Source of the DNA: JAWOLE01 sp035263845
Lineage (GTDB): Bacteria > Acidobacteriota > Thermoanaerobaculia > UBA5066 > Gp7-AA6
Length of the DNA stretch: 64,000 nucleotides
NCBI GenBank assembly: GCA_035263845.1
Contig: DATFQY010000093.1
Span: 25,044-89,043, forward strand
Reading direction: 5' to 3'
Shown one piece after another: positions 40,624 to 47,403 of the stretch. The number at the start of each line of letters is the position of its first letter. Position 1 is the stretch's first letter. The notes below the pieces were generated by a model. The model had not been told where the DNA came from. It made no database searches and saw only the letters and a list, made by a program, of their open reading frames with translations. Both the position numbers and the translations under genes were made by a program.

Positions 40624-41760
40624 TTAGAAGGGATGCGCGCCGTGGGCGCCGATCGCGAACTGGAGCTGGAAGAGCCCCTCGTTCGCCGTGATTCCCTGGG
40701 CGTACTTGCGCTGCCGGAACTCCCCGCGGAGCTGCGAGAACTCGCTTGGCCAAAACGTCAGCGTCGCCGCCCAGCCCCTGTCCCGCATATCGGCGGCTGT
40801 CGGCCGGTCGGAGAACTCGTACCGGGCCCCCGTGAACCAGCGCTTGGCGAGCTGGTAGTCGCCGGAGACGAAGAATCCTCTCGCGGTCTGTTTGCCTCCG
40901 GGCTGCTCGCGCTGGCTCCGGTAGAGCTCGCTCCGGAGGATGAACGACCGGTACGGTTTGCCTTGCAGCGGCTTCCACCGGTAGACCAGGTGGATGTTCT
41001 CGAGCGTTGTGTGGGCATCCTCGGTCGTTCCGTTGGAGCCACGGCCCCAGGTCGCGCCGAGCTCGACGTTGTGGTCGTCGCCGAAGTCCCGGTAGGCGCG
41101 GTACTGGCCGAGGTAACTCAAGTCTCCGCGGGACGGGGCGTCGAAGATGCCCTCGGTCTTTCCCCGGAAGACCTGTCCGGTCACCTCCGAAAACGTGTCG
41201 CCGGGCAGCGGGATGAGCTTCGCGAGCGAGAGCCCCGCGTCGTTCCAGCCGTCCTCGCTGCCGAGCAGGTTCTCCATGGGTAGCGGGACGTCCGCCCATG
41301 GGAGAACGTGGGCGTGGAGGGTGTTGATCTTGCCGAACTGGGCCTTGAACTTGCCGACCTTGGCCAGGAGACCGGCCGGAAGCTGCGTGAACGTGATGAA
41401 ACCCTCCTCCAGCTCGATTCCGTCGTTGGAGAGAGAGATGAAGAAGTCCGCTCGGGCGTACGGGTCGACGATCGCCTGGAGAGAGATCTCCGACTCGTGG
41501 ACTTCCATGGAGGGCCGATTCTCGACCGGGTTGTGCCCGGCGACCCCGATGAAGTTGCCGATGACCGCCATCGAGGGGTTGAAGTAGTTGGACGTCTGGC
41601 TCGGCGCCGCCGCGGGCGGCGGCGGCGTGGGTTGCGGAGCGGGCTCCGCGGTGCGAACCGGAGTGGGTTGCGCCGGAGGCGGCGTCGCCTCCTGGGCGAG
41701 CAGGGCCTGGCCCGCCAGCGCCAGCGCGCCCACCAGGAACGCGGGGGTTTTCCGAATCAT
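40624..41760 (-). CDS. Outer-membrane beta-barrel (porin-like) protein
   Basis: The 378-residue protein has a signal peptide (FLVGALALAGQALLAQ), a Pro/Thr/Ala-rich linker (about residues 24-55) and then strands alternating with charged turns, ending in an aromatic C-terminus (LQFAIGAHGAHPF), as in outer-membrane barrels. GKFKAQFGKINTLHAHVLPW and GDTFSEVTGQVFRG suggest a zinc-regulated porin-like family. GGAGGAG lies before the ATG. As first large gene before the binding protein and permease, it probably lets the metal cross the outer membrane. Confidence 0.78.
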   Translation of the reverse strand: MIRKTPAFLVGALALAGQALLAQEATPPPAQPTPVRTAEPAPQPTPPPPAAAPSQTSNYFNPSMAVIGNFIGVAGHNPVENRPSMEVHESEISLQAIVDPYARADFFISLSNDGIELEEGFITFTQLPAGLLAKVGKFKAQFGKINTLHAHVLPWADVPLPMENLLGSEDGWNDAGLSLAKLIPLPGDTFSEVTGQVFRGKTEGIFDAPSRGDLSYLGQYRAYRDFGDDHNVELGATWGRGSNGTTEDAHTTLENIHLVYRWKPLQGKPYRSFILRSELYRSQREQPGGKQTARGFFVSGDYQLAKRWFTGARYEFSDRPTAADMRDRGWAATLTFWPSEFSQLRGEFRQRKYAQGITANEGLFQLQFAIGAHGAHPF

Positions 41761-41774
41761 TTCGAGCTCCTCCT

Positions 41775-41819
41775 GCCGGCCCGATGGCCGGCGGCTTCAG
41801 CGCTCCCGGAAGGGAGCGC
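41775..41819 (-). promoter_or_regulatory. Two tandem hairpins in the leader of the porin-like gene
   Basis: GCCGGCC-cgat-GGCCGGC (41775-41792) and GCGCTCCC-ggaa-GGGAGCGC (41800-41819) are two perfect stem-loops between the small exported gene and the porin-like gene, just ahead of its Shine-Dalgarno sequence. They may attenuate readthrough or act as an RNA control element; no T-run is present. Confidence 0.55.
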
Positions 41820-41827
41820 CCGGGCAC

Positions 41828-42166
41828 TCAGCCCAGGGCAGGAGGAGCGCGGCCTTCGCGCGGCTTGGCTTCGAGGCGCGCGATCGACACGGGGTCGGCG
41901 CAAGCCAGCGCGGGAGAAGCGGGGCGGGGGGCGAGGACGACCGCGTTCAACCTCGGAAGCGGCACGGCGCGGTGCGCCAGGCAGGCGAGGCAGGCGTGCG
42001 GGGTCGCCTCGGCGGAGGCCTCGGAGGCGGCCCAGTGGTTTTCGGTCGAGGCGGGAGAGCCGGAATCCGGCTCCGGGTGCAGGCCGAAGGAGCCGGTGAC
42101 GACCAGGAACCCCGCGGCGAGCGCGGCGGCCCGCGCCAGCCGGGTGATTCTCGACAACTGCAACAT
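41828..42166 (-). CDS. Small exported Cys-containing protein (DUF2946-like)
   Basis: The 112-residue protein has an N-terminal signal segment (ITRLARAAALAAGFLVVTG), then a His/Cys motif HACLACLAHRA, and a Pro-rich end with REGRAPPALG. A Cys-x-x-Cys plus His and an R-x-PP tail resembles DUF2946-type proteins found next to metal transporters. It heads the metal-uptake operon. GTG at 42172 is an alternative start. A TACAAT (42193-42198, minus strand) lies about 20-26 bases upstream. A metal chaperone role is inference. Confidence 0.6.
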   Translation of the reverse strand: MLQLSRITRLARAAALAAGFLVVTGSFGLHPEPDSGSPASTENHWAASEASAEATPHACLACLAHRAVPLPRLNAVVLAPRPASPALACADPVSIARLEAKPREGRAPPALG

Positions 42167-42223
42167 CTTCACCGCGAACCTGCCGAACAGGAATTGTATT
42201 CCGAGGGGGACGATAATGGGTTG

Positions 42224-42883
42224 ATGTCCGACGCTACGTTGTCCCCGGACGCTTCCGCCCTGCCCCGGGGCGAGGCTACCGACCGGCTCCGGCGCCGGAT
42301 GTTCTGGCTCCTCGGGCTGACCTTCCTGCATGTCGTCGGCGAGGGGGGGCTGGCCCTGTTCGAGGCGATTCGGACGGGGAGCCTGGCCCTACTGGCCTTC
42401 GGCGTCGAGAGCGTCATCGAGGGGGGCGCGGCCATTCTCGCGGCCCGTCACCTCCACCACCTGGCGGACGAGGAGGAGGACCACGAGCGCCGGGACCAGA
42501 TGCTCGCGAGGTGGATCGGGTTCTCGTTCCTTTTGCTCGCGACGTACACGCTCGTCCGCGGCGTATTCGAGATCGCGGGCGGAGAGGCGCACCAGGAGAA
42601 GAGCCTGGTCGGTCTCTTCCTGACGATCTTCGCCTCGTTCGGGATGCCCTTCATCGGGTACTTCAAGTGGAAGACGGGACGCCAGCTCGGAAGCAAAGGG
42701 CTTGCGGCCGAGGCAAAGGAGTCCATCGCCTGTTCCTTCGACTCCTGGACGACCCTGATCGCCATGGCGGGAGGCCTCCTCGGCGCACCGGGCTGGCTGG
42801 ACCCCGCTATGTCTCTCCTGATGGTTCCATGGTTCCTGCGAGAAGGCCTCGCCCACGTCCGCGGAAAAGTGCACGCCCACTGA
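42224..42883 (+). CDS. Cation transporter of the CDF-like superfamily (no cytoplasmic domain)
   Basis: The 219-residue membrane protein has five to six hydrophobic segments. Segment pair WLLGLTFLHVVGEGGLALFE and ALLAFGVESVIEGGAAILAA corresponds to the metal-binding helices of cation diffusion facilitators, with a His/Glu/Asp-rich loop HLHHLADEEEDHE after it. ESIACSFDSWTTLIAMAGG supplies a second polar membrane pair. The C-terminal cytoplasmic domain of standard CDF proteins is absent and the end is His-containing (GKVHAH). Divergent from the metal-uptake operon, so likely balances the same ion. Confidence 0.78.
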   Translation: MSDATLSPDASALPRGEATDRLRRRMFWLLGLTFLHVVGEGGLALFEAIRTGSLALLAFGVESVIEGGAAILAARHLHHLADEEEDHERRDQMLARWIGFSFLLLATYTLVRGVFEIAGGEAHQEKSLVGLFLTIFASFGMPFIGYFKWKTGRQLGSKGLAAEAKESIACSFDSWTTLIAMAGGLLGAPGWLDPAMSLLMVPWFLREGLAHVRGKVHAH

Positions 42884-42893
42884 ATTGCGGGTA

Positions 42894-42907
42894 AGATTCG
42901 TGAATCT
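42894..42907. promoter_or_regulatory. Perfect palindrome upstream of trxA
   Basis: AGATTC-gt-GAATCT is a 14-base perfect palindrome about 50 bases before the thioredoxin ATG and just after the cation-transporter stop. It could be an operator or a short terminator stem. Confidence 0.4.
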
Positions 42908-42958
42908 CCTGGCGTCAACCCAGCATAGATAGAGTTGCTAACGGAGGTCTGTAGAGAC

Positions 42959-43291
42959 ATGGCTGAGAACCCCAACGTTCAGACGGTTTCCGACGCGAGC
43001 TTCGAGGCGGACATCTTGAAGAGCGACAAGCCGGTGCTGGTCGATTTCTGGGCCCCCTGGTGCGGCCCCTGCCGCTCGGTGGCCCCGATCGTGGACGACC
43101 TCGCGACGCAGTATTCCGGCAAAATCAAGGTCGCCAAGATCAACGTGGACGAGTCCTCCCAGGTCGCGATGAAGTACATGGTCACGTCGATCCCCACCTT
43201 CATCCTCTTCAAGAACGGCGAGGTCGCCGACCGTGTCCTCGGCGGCATGCCCCGCAGCGAATTCGTCAAGTTCATCGACCGTAATCTCTGA
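42959..43291 (+). CDS. trxA: Thioredoxin
   Basis: The 110-residue protein has the active site WCGPC at residues 34-38, the cis-Pro in SIPTFILFK, and the DFWAPWC lead-in with the buried Asp; it is a normal full-length cytoplasmic thioredoxin. The ATG at 42959 is chosen over the upstream TTG because GGAGGT (42943-42948) sits ten bases ahead and the family starts here. It could reduce the redox enzymes of the cluster downstream, though it is transcribed from its own leader. Confidence 0.95.
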   Translation: MAENPNVQTVSDASFEADILKSDKPVLVDFWAPWCGPCRSVAPIVDDLATQYSGKIKVAKINVDESSQVAMKYMVTSIPTFILFKNGEVADRVLGGMPRSEFVKFIDRNL

Positions 43292-43322
43292 TCCCCGCCG
43301 GTCGCCCCGGCCGGCCCTGACG

Positions 43323-43328
43323 TAACAT
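43323..43328 (+). promoter_or_regulatory. -10 element (TAACAT) before the DUF2064 gene
   Basis: TAACAT ends seven bases before the ATG at 43336 with no Shine-Dalgarno sequence, marking the five-gene radical SAM cluster as a separate leaderless unit. Confidence 0.45.
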
Positions 43329-43335
43329 CAGCGGG

Positions 43336-44067
43336 ATGTCCCGCTTCCTCGTCCTCTTCGCGCGGGAGCCCGCGGCCCAGGCCCGCGAGAAGGGCTTGGC
43401 GTCTCCGGGCGCCGCGGTCCTCTTCCGCGATTTCGCGCGGGGATGGATCGAGGCGGCGCGCGAGGCGGGAGCGAAGACGATCGTGGCCGCGCCTGCGCAG
43501 GACCTGCCGGTCTGGCGGCGCGCCCTGCCGGGCGGCCTCGACATCCTCTGGAATCCCCAGATCGGCAACTCCCTCGGAGAAAGGCTCGAGGGCTCGATGC
43601 TCCGCGCCGCCGCTCTCGGAGGCCACGCGGTGGTGGTCGGCGGAGACGTGCCGCCCTGCCGGAGCGCGCTCCGAAACGCCTACGAGTCCCTCGAAGGCGG
43701 AGTGGAAGCGGCTCTCTCGCCCGCGCACGACGGCGGCGTCTCGCTTCTGGCGCTCTCGCCGCAAGACCTCGGCCTCCTGCGTTCGATCCGCCCGCGCCGG
43801 CGGACGGTCCTCCGCGACCTCCTCCGGGCCCTGCGGGCTCGTGGCCGGAGCGTCCGGGTCCTCGATCCGGCTCCCGACCTCGACGGCCCCCGCTCGGTGC
43901 GCGCGCTTCTTCGACGACTTCCCTCCGGCGACTGTCTCCGTCGCCTGCTTCGATCGCTCCTGGCCGGCGTCAGGCCGGACGAGAAACTCCGTCCCGCGTC
44001 CGTTCCGCGCAGGCTCTTCGGCTCGCCCTGCGGCCTGCGCGCCCCGCCCCTCGCCCTCCCTTCCTGA
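43336..44067 (+). CDS. DUF2064 (TIGR04282-like) nucleotidyl/glycosyltransferase-fold protein
   Basis: The 243-residue protein follows the CofC-like GT-A pattern: RFLVLFAREP at the start, GNSLGERLEGSMLRAA, VVVGGDVPPCRSALRNA and SPAHDGGVSLLALS. This family was described as a transferase associated with radical SAM/selenodomain clusters and later linked to arsenosugar synthesis. The C-terminal about 50 residues are Arg/Pro-rich and outside the fold. The GGD rather than GSD in the central motif is a small variation. It starts the five-gene set that follows. Confidence 0.82.
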   Translation: MSRFLVLFAREPAAQAREKGLASPGAAVLFRDFARGWIEAAREAGAKTIVAAPAQDLPVWRRALPGGLDILWNPQIGNSLGERLEGSMLRAAALGGHAVVVGGDVPPCRSALRNAYESLEGGVEAALSPAHDGGVSLLALSPQDLGLLRSIRPRRRTVLRDLLRALRARGRSVRVLDPAPDLDGPRSVRALLRRLPSGDCLRRLLRSLLAGVRPDEKLRPASVPRRLFGSPCGLRAPPLALPS

Positions 44068-44115
44068 TTCCGGCTCCATCGAATTCCGCTCGCGGGGCGA
44101 GCGTGGAGGCTCTCG

Positions 44116-44994
44116 TTGGGCGAGACCGCCGCGGCAAATTTTCCGTTCGTTCCGTCCGTATCCCTGGACACGCTGTGGTTCCAGGTCGCCGGGACGCTGT
44201 GCAATCTGAAGTGCACCCACTGCTTCATCTCCTGCTCGCCGACCAACCACAACCACGGAATGCTCACCCTGGAGCAGGTGCGGGAGCGCCTGCGCGAGGC
44301 GGCCGAGCTCGGAGTTCGCGAGTACTACTTCACGGGCGGCGAGCCTTTCCTGAATCCCGAGATGCTCCCGATCCTCGAGGCGACGCTGGCGCAGGGGCCC
44401 GCTTCGGTCCTGACGAACGGCCTGCCACTGACTCCCGAAAAGTGCGGGAAGCTGAAGGACCTCTCCGATCGGAGCGAGTACTCGCTGGAGATCCGGATCT
44501 CGATTGATGGCTACACGGAGGAGGTCAACGACCCGATCCGCGGCGCCGGGACATTCCGGAAGATCCTCGAAGGGGTCCGCAATCTCGCGGGTGCGGGATT
44601 GAATCCGGTCATCACGGTCACGGAAGCCTGCGAGGAGGCGGCGAGCCAGGAGGGGAGAGCGCGGTTCCTGGACTGGATGCGAGGAATCGGTCTCGAGAAG
44701 CCGCGCCTGAAGATCCTGTCGCTCTTCCGAATCGGCGCCGAGGAGCGGCGCCTGCGGGCCTACGAATCGTGGGAGACGCTCCGCGGCCGGAGGCTGACGG
44801 TGGAGGAGGCCGAGCGCCTGCAGTGCTCCTCCTGCCGGATGGTCACCTCCAAAGGCGTCTACGTCTGTCCGATCCTGATCGAAGAGCCGGGCGCGAAGAT
44901 GGGGGAGACCCTGGCCAAGACTCTCCGTCCCTTCGAGCTGGCCTACCCCTCGTGCTTCACCTGCCACGAATACGGTGTGACGTGCCGGACCTGA
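44116..44994 (+). CDS. Radical SAM protein with a Cys-rich C-terminal domain
   Basis: The 292-residue enzyme has the cluster motif CNLKCTHC at Cys29, Cys33 and Cys36, then an unusual CFISCSPTNHNHGML, the GGEP motif (YYFTGGEPFLNPEML) and EIRISIDGYTEEVND. At least six further Cys near the end (CSSCRM, VYVCPI, CFTCHEYGVTC) suggest a SPASM/twitch-type auxiliary Fe-S site. It is not a recognisable ArsS, PqqE or MoaA. The TTG start at 44116 has GGAGG about seven bases ahead. It overlaps the metallophosphatase gene by 13 bases. The substrate is unknown; small-molecule or peptide modification is possible. Confidence 0.85.
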   Translation: MGETAAANFPFVPSVSLDTLWFQVAGTLCNLKCTHCFISCSPTNHNHGMLTLEQVRERLREAAELGVREYYFTGGEPFLNPEMLPILEATLAQGPASVLTNGLPLTPEKCGKLKDLSDRSEYSLEIRISIDGYTEEVNDPIRGAGTFRKILEGVRNLAGAGLNPVITVTEACEEAASQEGRARFLDWMRGIGLEKPRLKILSLFRIGAEERRLRAYESWETLRGRRLTVEEAERLQCSSCRMVTSKGVYVCPILIEEPGAKMGETLAKTLRPFELAYPSCFTCHEYGVTCRT

Positions 44995-45770
44995 CCAGGC
45001 TCGCGCTCTTCGGCGGCATCTACAGCAACCACCGGTCGCTCGCGGCGGCGGTGGACGACGTCCGGCGCTGGGGCGCCGACGGGCTCTACGCGCTCGGAGA
45101 CTTCGGCGCGTTCGGCCCGCATCCCGACCGCGTCTTCCCGATCCTCCTCGAGGCGAAGGCGCAGCCGATCCAGGGCAATTACGAGGAGTCGCTCTCCACG
45201 GCCGCGAGCGACTGCCACTGCGGCTACACGGACCCGCGCGACAACCACTTCGCTCAGCTCTCCTACGACTACACGTTCGAGAAGACGTCGGAGGAGTGGA
45301 AGAAGTGGATGGGGACGCTGCCCGGGAACCGCCGCCTGGAGATCGGCGGGCGGCGCGTGCTACTGGTGCACGGCTCGCCCCGGAAGATCAACGAGTTTCT
45401 CTGGGAGAGCACATCTCCGGTGGTCTTCCTGGAAAAGCTCCTGGCCGACGCGGAGGCGGACGTGCTCGTCTGCACACACACCGGCCTCCACTGGAAGAGA
45501 CGGCTCCCCTCGGGCAGGCTCGTCGTCAACGCGGGCGTCCTGGGCCGGCCGGCCAACGACGGCAACACCTGCGTCTGGTACGCGAGGCTGACCTTCGGCC
45601 GCGAGGTCGAGGTCGAATTCGTCCCCGTCGTCTACGACCACGAGGCCCTCGCGCGGGAGATGGAGGAGGAGCGTCTTCCGCCCGAGTTCGTCGAGACGAT
45701 CCGGACCGGCTGGTGGACGACCTGCCTCGAGATCCTTCCCGCCAAGGAAAGACAGAAAGGCAAGTACTGA
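44982..45770 (+). CDS. Calcineurin-like metallophosphoesterase with altered metal site
   Basis: The 262-residue protein follows the YfcE/MJ0936-like phosphoesterase fold: opening LFGGIYSNHRSL, then YALGDFGAFGPHPDRV, QGNYEES, LLVHGSPRKINEF and VCTHTG. Compared with the usual D-x-H-GN/GDx.../GNHD/GH-x-H pattern the first Asp is missing (GGIYSNH) and GNHD is GNYE, so the dinuclear site would differ. A Cys pair (SDCHCGYTDPRDNHF) is distinctive. The GTG at 44982 lies inside the end of the radical SAM gene. Dephosphorylation of the pathway intermediate is the simplest role. Confidence 0.82.
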   Translation: MPDLTRLALFGGIYSNHRSLAAAVDDVRRWGADGLYALGDFGAFGPHPDRVFPILLEAKAQPIQGNYEESLSTAASDCHCGYTDPRDNHFAQLSYDYTFEKTSEEWKKWMGTLPGNRRLEIGGRRVLLVHGSPRKINEFLWESTSPVVFLEKLLADAEADVLVCTHTGLHWKRRLPSGRLVVNAGVLGRPANDGNTCVWYARLTFGREVEVEFVPVVYDHEALAREMEEERLPPEFVETIRTGWWTTCLEILPAKERQKGKY

Positions 45771-45780
45771 AGGAGAACGC

Positions 45781-46110
45781 ATGCCGAGCTATTACCTTTC
45801 GGAAGACCTCGCGCGGTTCGGGGAGATGTCGAAGACGAACCCGAAGCTCTTCGACCTGTTTCTCAAGTGGTACTCCGCGACCATGGAGAAGGGCGCGCTC
45901 GACGAGAAGACGAAGAAGCTGATCGCGCTGGCCGTCGCCTTCGCGATCCAGGAGCCGTACTGCATCGACTCCTACGCCTCCGCCTGCACGGACGCGGGGA
46001 TCACTCCCGAGGAGATGGCCGAGGCCGTCAGCGTCGCGGCGGTCATCCGGGGAGGGGGGACGGTCGCCCACTGGGTCCAGGCGTGCAACACCATGACCCG
46101 GAAGGGCTGA
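45781..46110 (+). CDS. Carboxymuconolactone-decarboxylase/AhpD-like protein
   Basis: The 109-residue helical protein has KKLIALAVAFAIQEPYCIDS and AVIRGGGTVAHW, closely following the peroxidase-like member of arsenosugar/selenodomain clusters. It has Cys61 and Cys69 (C-x7-C) rather than the CxxC of AhpD. AGGAGAAC lies ahead of the ATG, which is ten bases after the phosphatase stop. Thiol-based redox handling of a pathway intermediate is likely from the family, not shown here. Confidence 0.85.
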   Translation: MPSYYLSEDLARFGEMSKTNPKLFDLFLKWYSATMEKGALDEKTKKLIALAVAFAIQEPYCIDSYASACTDAGITPEEMAEAVSVAAVIRGGGTVAHWVQACNTMTRKG

Positions 46111-46133
46111 GAGGACGCGGAAGCGCAGAAAGT

Positions 46134-47312
46134 ATGCCTGGAAGGCTCCTCGTCATCGGCGCCGGCCCGATGGGCCTCTTTGCGGCGCTCGAGGGCGCCG
46201 GGCGGGGCTTCGACGTCACCGTCCTCGAAAAGAACGAAGTCGGAAGCGCGCTCCTGGCGTGGGGCCCGACGCGGTTCTTTTCGCCGCTGGGGATGAACGT
46301 TTCACCCCAGGCCCGGAAAGCGATCGAAGTTGCCCTGCCGGACGACGAAGCCCTTCTGACCGGACCGGAGATGACGGATCGAGTCTTGCGACCACTGGCT
46401 CGCTCACCGATGCTGGCGCAACGCGTGTTGACGCGTCACCGTGTCATCGGCGTCGCCCGGCTCGGAATGACACGCGGCGACTTCGCGGGACATCCGCTCC
46501 GCTCCGAGCGTCCGTTCCAGATTCTTGCGGAGACCGCGTCCGGGGAGCGGTCCTTCGAGGCGGACGTCGTCCTGGACGCCTCCGGAGTGACCGGGCGCTC
46601 GTGCTGGATGGGCGAGGGCGGGCTGCCGGCGGCTGGGGAGAGGAGGCTTTCCTTCCGCATCGTCCGGGGCTTGGGCTCGCTGGAACAGCGCTTGCTCCGG
46701 ATGGCTGGCAAGACCGTGCTGGTGGTGGGTCACGGTCACTCCGCCGCCAACGCGATTCTTCGTTTGGCGGAGTTATGCGAAGAGAGTCCACAGACGCGAA
46801 TCACCTGGGCGTTTCGTTCGCCTCATCGAAGGCCGTGTGCCGAAGTCCCCGGCGATCCTCTTCCCGAAAGGCAGAGGGTCGCCTCTTGTGCCAACGACCT
46901 CGCCGCGGAGCCGCCGGCCTTCCTGGCGGTCCACCGACGCGCCTGCGTCGAATCGCTGAGGGAATCGGAGACCCGTCTCGAGGTCGCCTTGAGCGGCGGC
47001 CGCGGGGGAGTGTTCGACGAAGTCGTGTCGCTGACGGGATATCGGCCGGACTTGAGCTTCCTCTCGGAGCTGGCGCTGGAGATCTCCCCGGTCACCGAGG
47101 GCTCCGCGGGCCTCGCCCGGGCACTGTCGGGAGTCACCGACTGCCTCTCGGTCCCGCGGGTCCGGCCCGAGAGCCTCGCCTCCGGGGAGCCCGGGTTCTT
47201 CCTGATCGGCGCGAAGAGCTACGGCCGGTCGCGGAACTTCCTGATCCGCACCGGTCTGGAGCAGCTCGAATCGATTTTCGATGGAATCACTCAAACCAGC
47301 CTGACCGTGTAA
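46134..47312 (+). CDS. FAD/NAD(P)-dependent oxidoreductase
   Basis: The 392-residue flavoprotein has the FAD loop LLVIGAGPMGLFAALEGAG with an acidic VTVLEKNE, a second nucleotide loop VLVVGHGHSAANAIL (G-x-G-x-x-A) and the C-terminal FFLIGAKSYG-RNF segment, as in flavin-containing monooxygenases and thioredoxin-reductase-like proteins. It ends the five-gene cluster and probably supplies an oxidation step or regenerates a cofactor. No CxxC redox pair is seen, which argues against a thioredoxin reductase. Confidence 0.82.
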   Translation: MPGRLLVIGAGPMGLFAALEGAGRGFDVTVLEKNEVGSALLAWGPTRFFSPLGMNVSPQARKAIEVALPDDEALLTGPEMTDRVLRPLARSPMLAQRVLTRHRVIGVARLGMTRGDFAGHPLRSERPFQILAETASGERSFEADVVLDASGVTGRSCWMGEGGLPAAGERRLSFRIVRGLGSLEQRLLRMAGKTVLVVGHGHSAANAILRLAELCEESPQTRITWAFRSPHRRPCAEVPGDPLPERQRVASCANDLAAEPPAFLAVHRRACVESLRESETRLEVALSGGRGGVFDEVVSLTGYRPDLSFLSELALEISPVTEGSAGLARALSGVTDCLSVPRVRPESLASGEPGFFLIGAKSYGRSRNFLIRTGLEQLESIFDGITQTSLTV

Positions 47313-47384
47313 TCTTTCGGGCGGTTTTTCCGTTCCGGAGATACTTTGCGCGGCCGGGGCGGCCGGGAAGAAGGGCCGCCAAAT

Positions 47385-47398
47385 GGAGGTTTTCCTCC
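47385..47398 (+). promoter_or_regulatory. SD/anti-SD hairpin before the efflux adaptor gene
   Basis: GGAGG (47385-47389), TTTT, CCTCC (47394-47398) is a perfect small hairpin that folds the only Shine-Dalgarno-like sequence onto itself ahead of the ATG at 47404. It may limit or gate translation; the upstream ATG at 47383 overlaps it. Confidence 0.5.
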
Positions 47399-47403
47399 TA
47401 GAT

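Noticed and set aside
44116..44994. ArsS assignment for the radical SAM gene
   Set aside because: The residues around CxxxCxxC and the C-terminal Cys pattern differ from what I know of ArsS, and no ArsM gene is adjacent; only the neighbourhood resembles arsenosugar loci.
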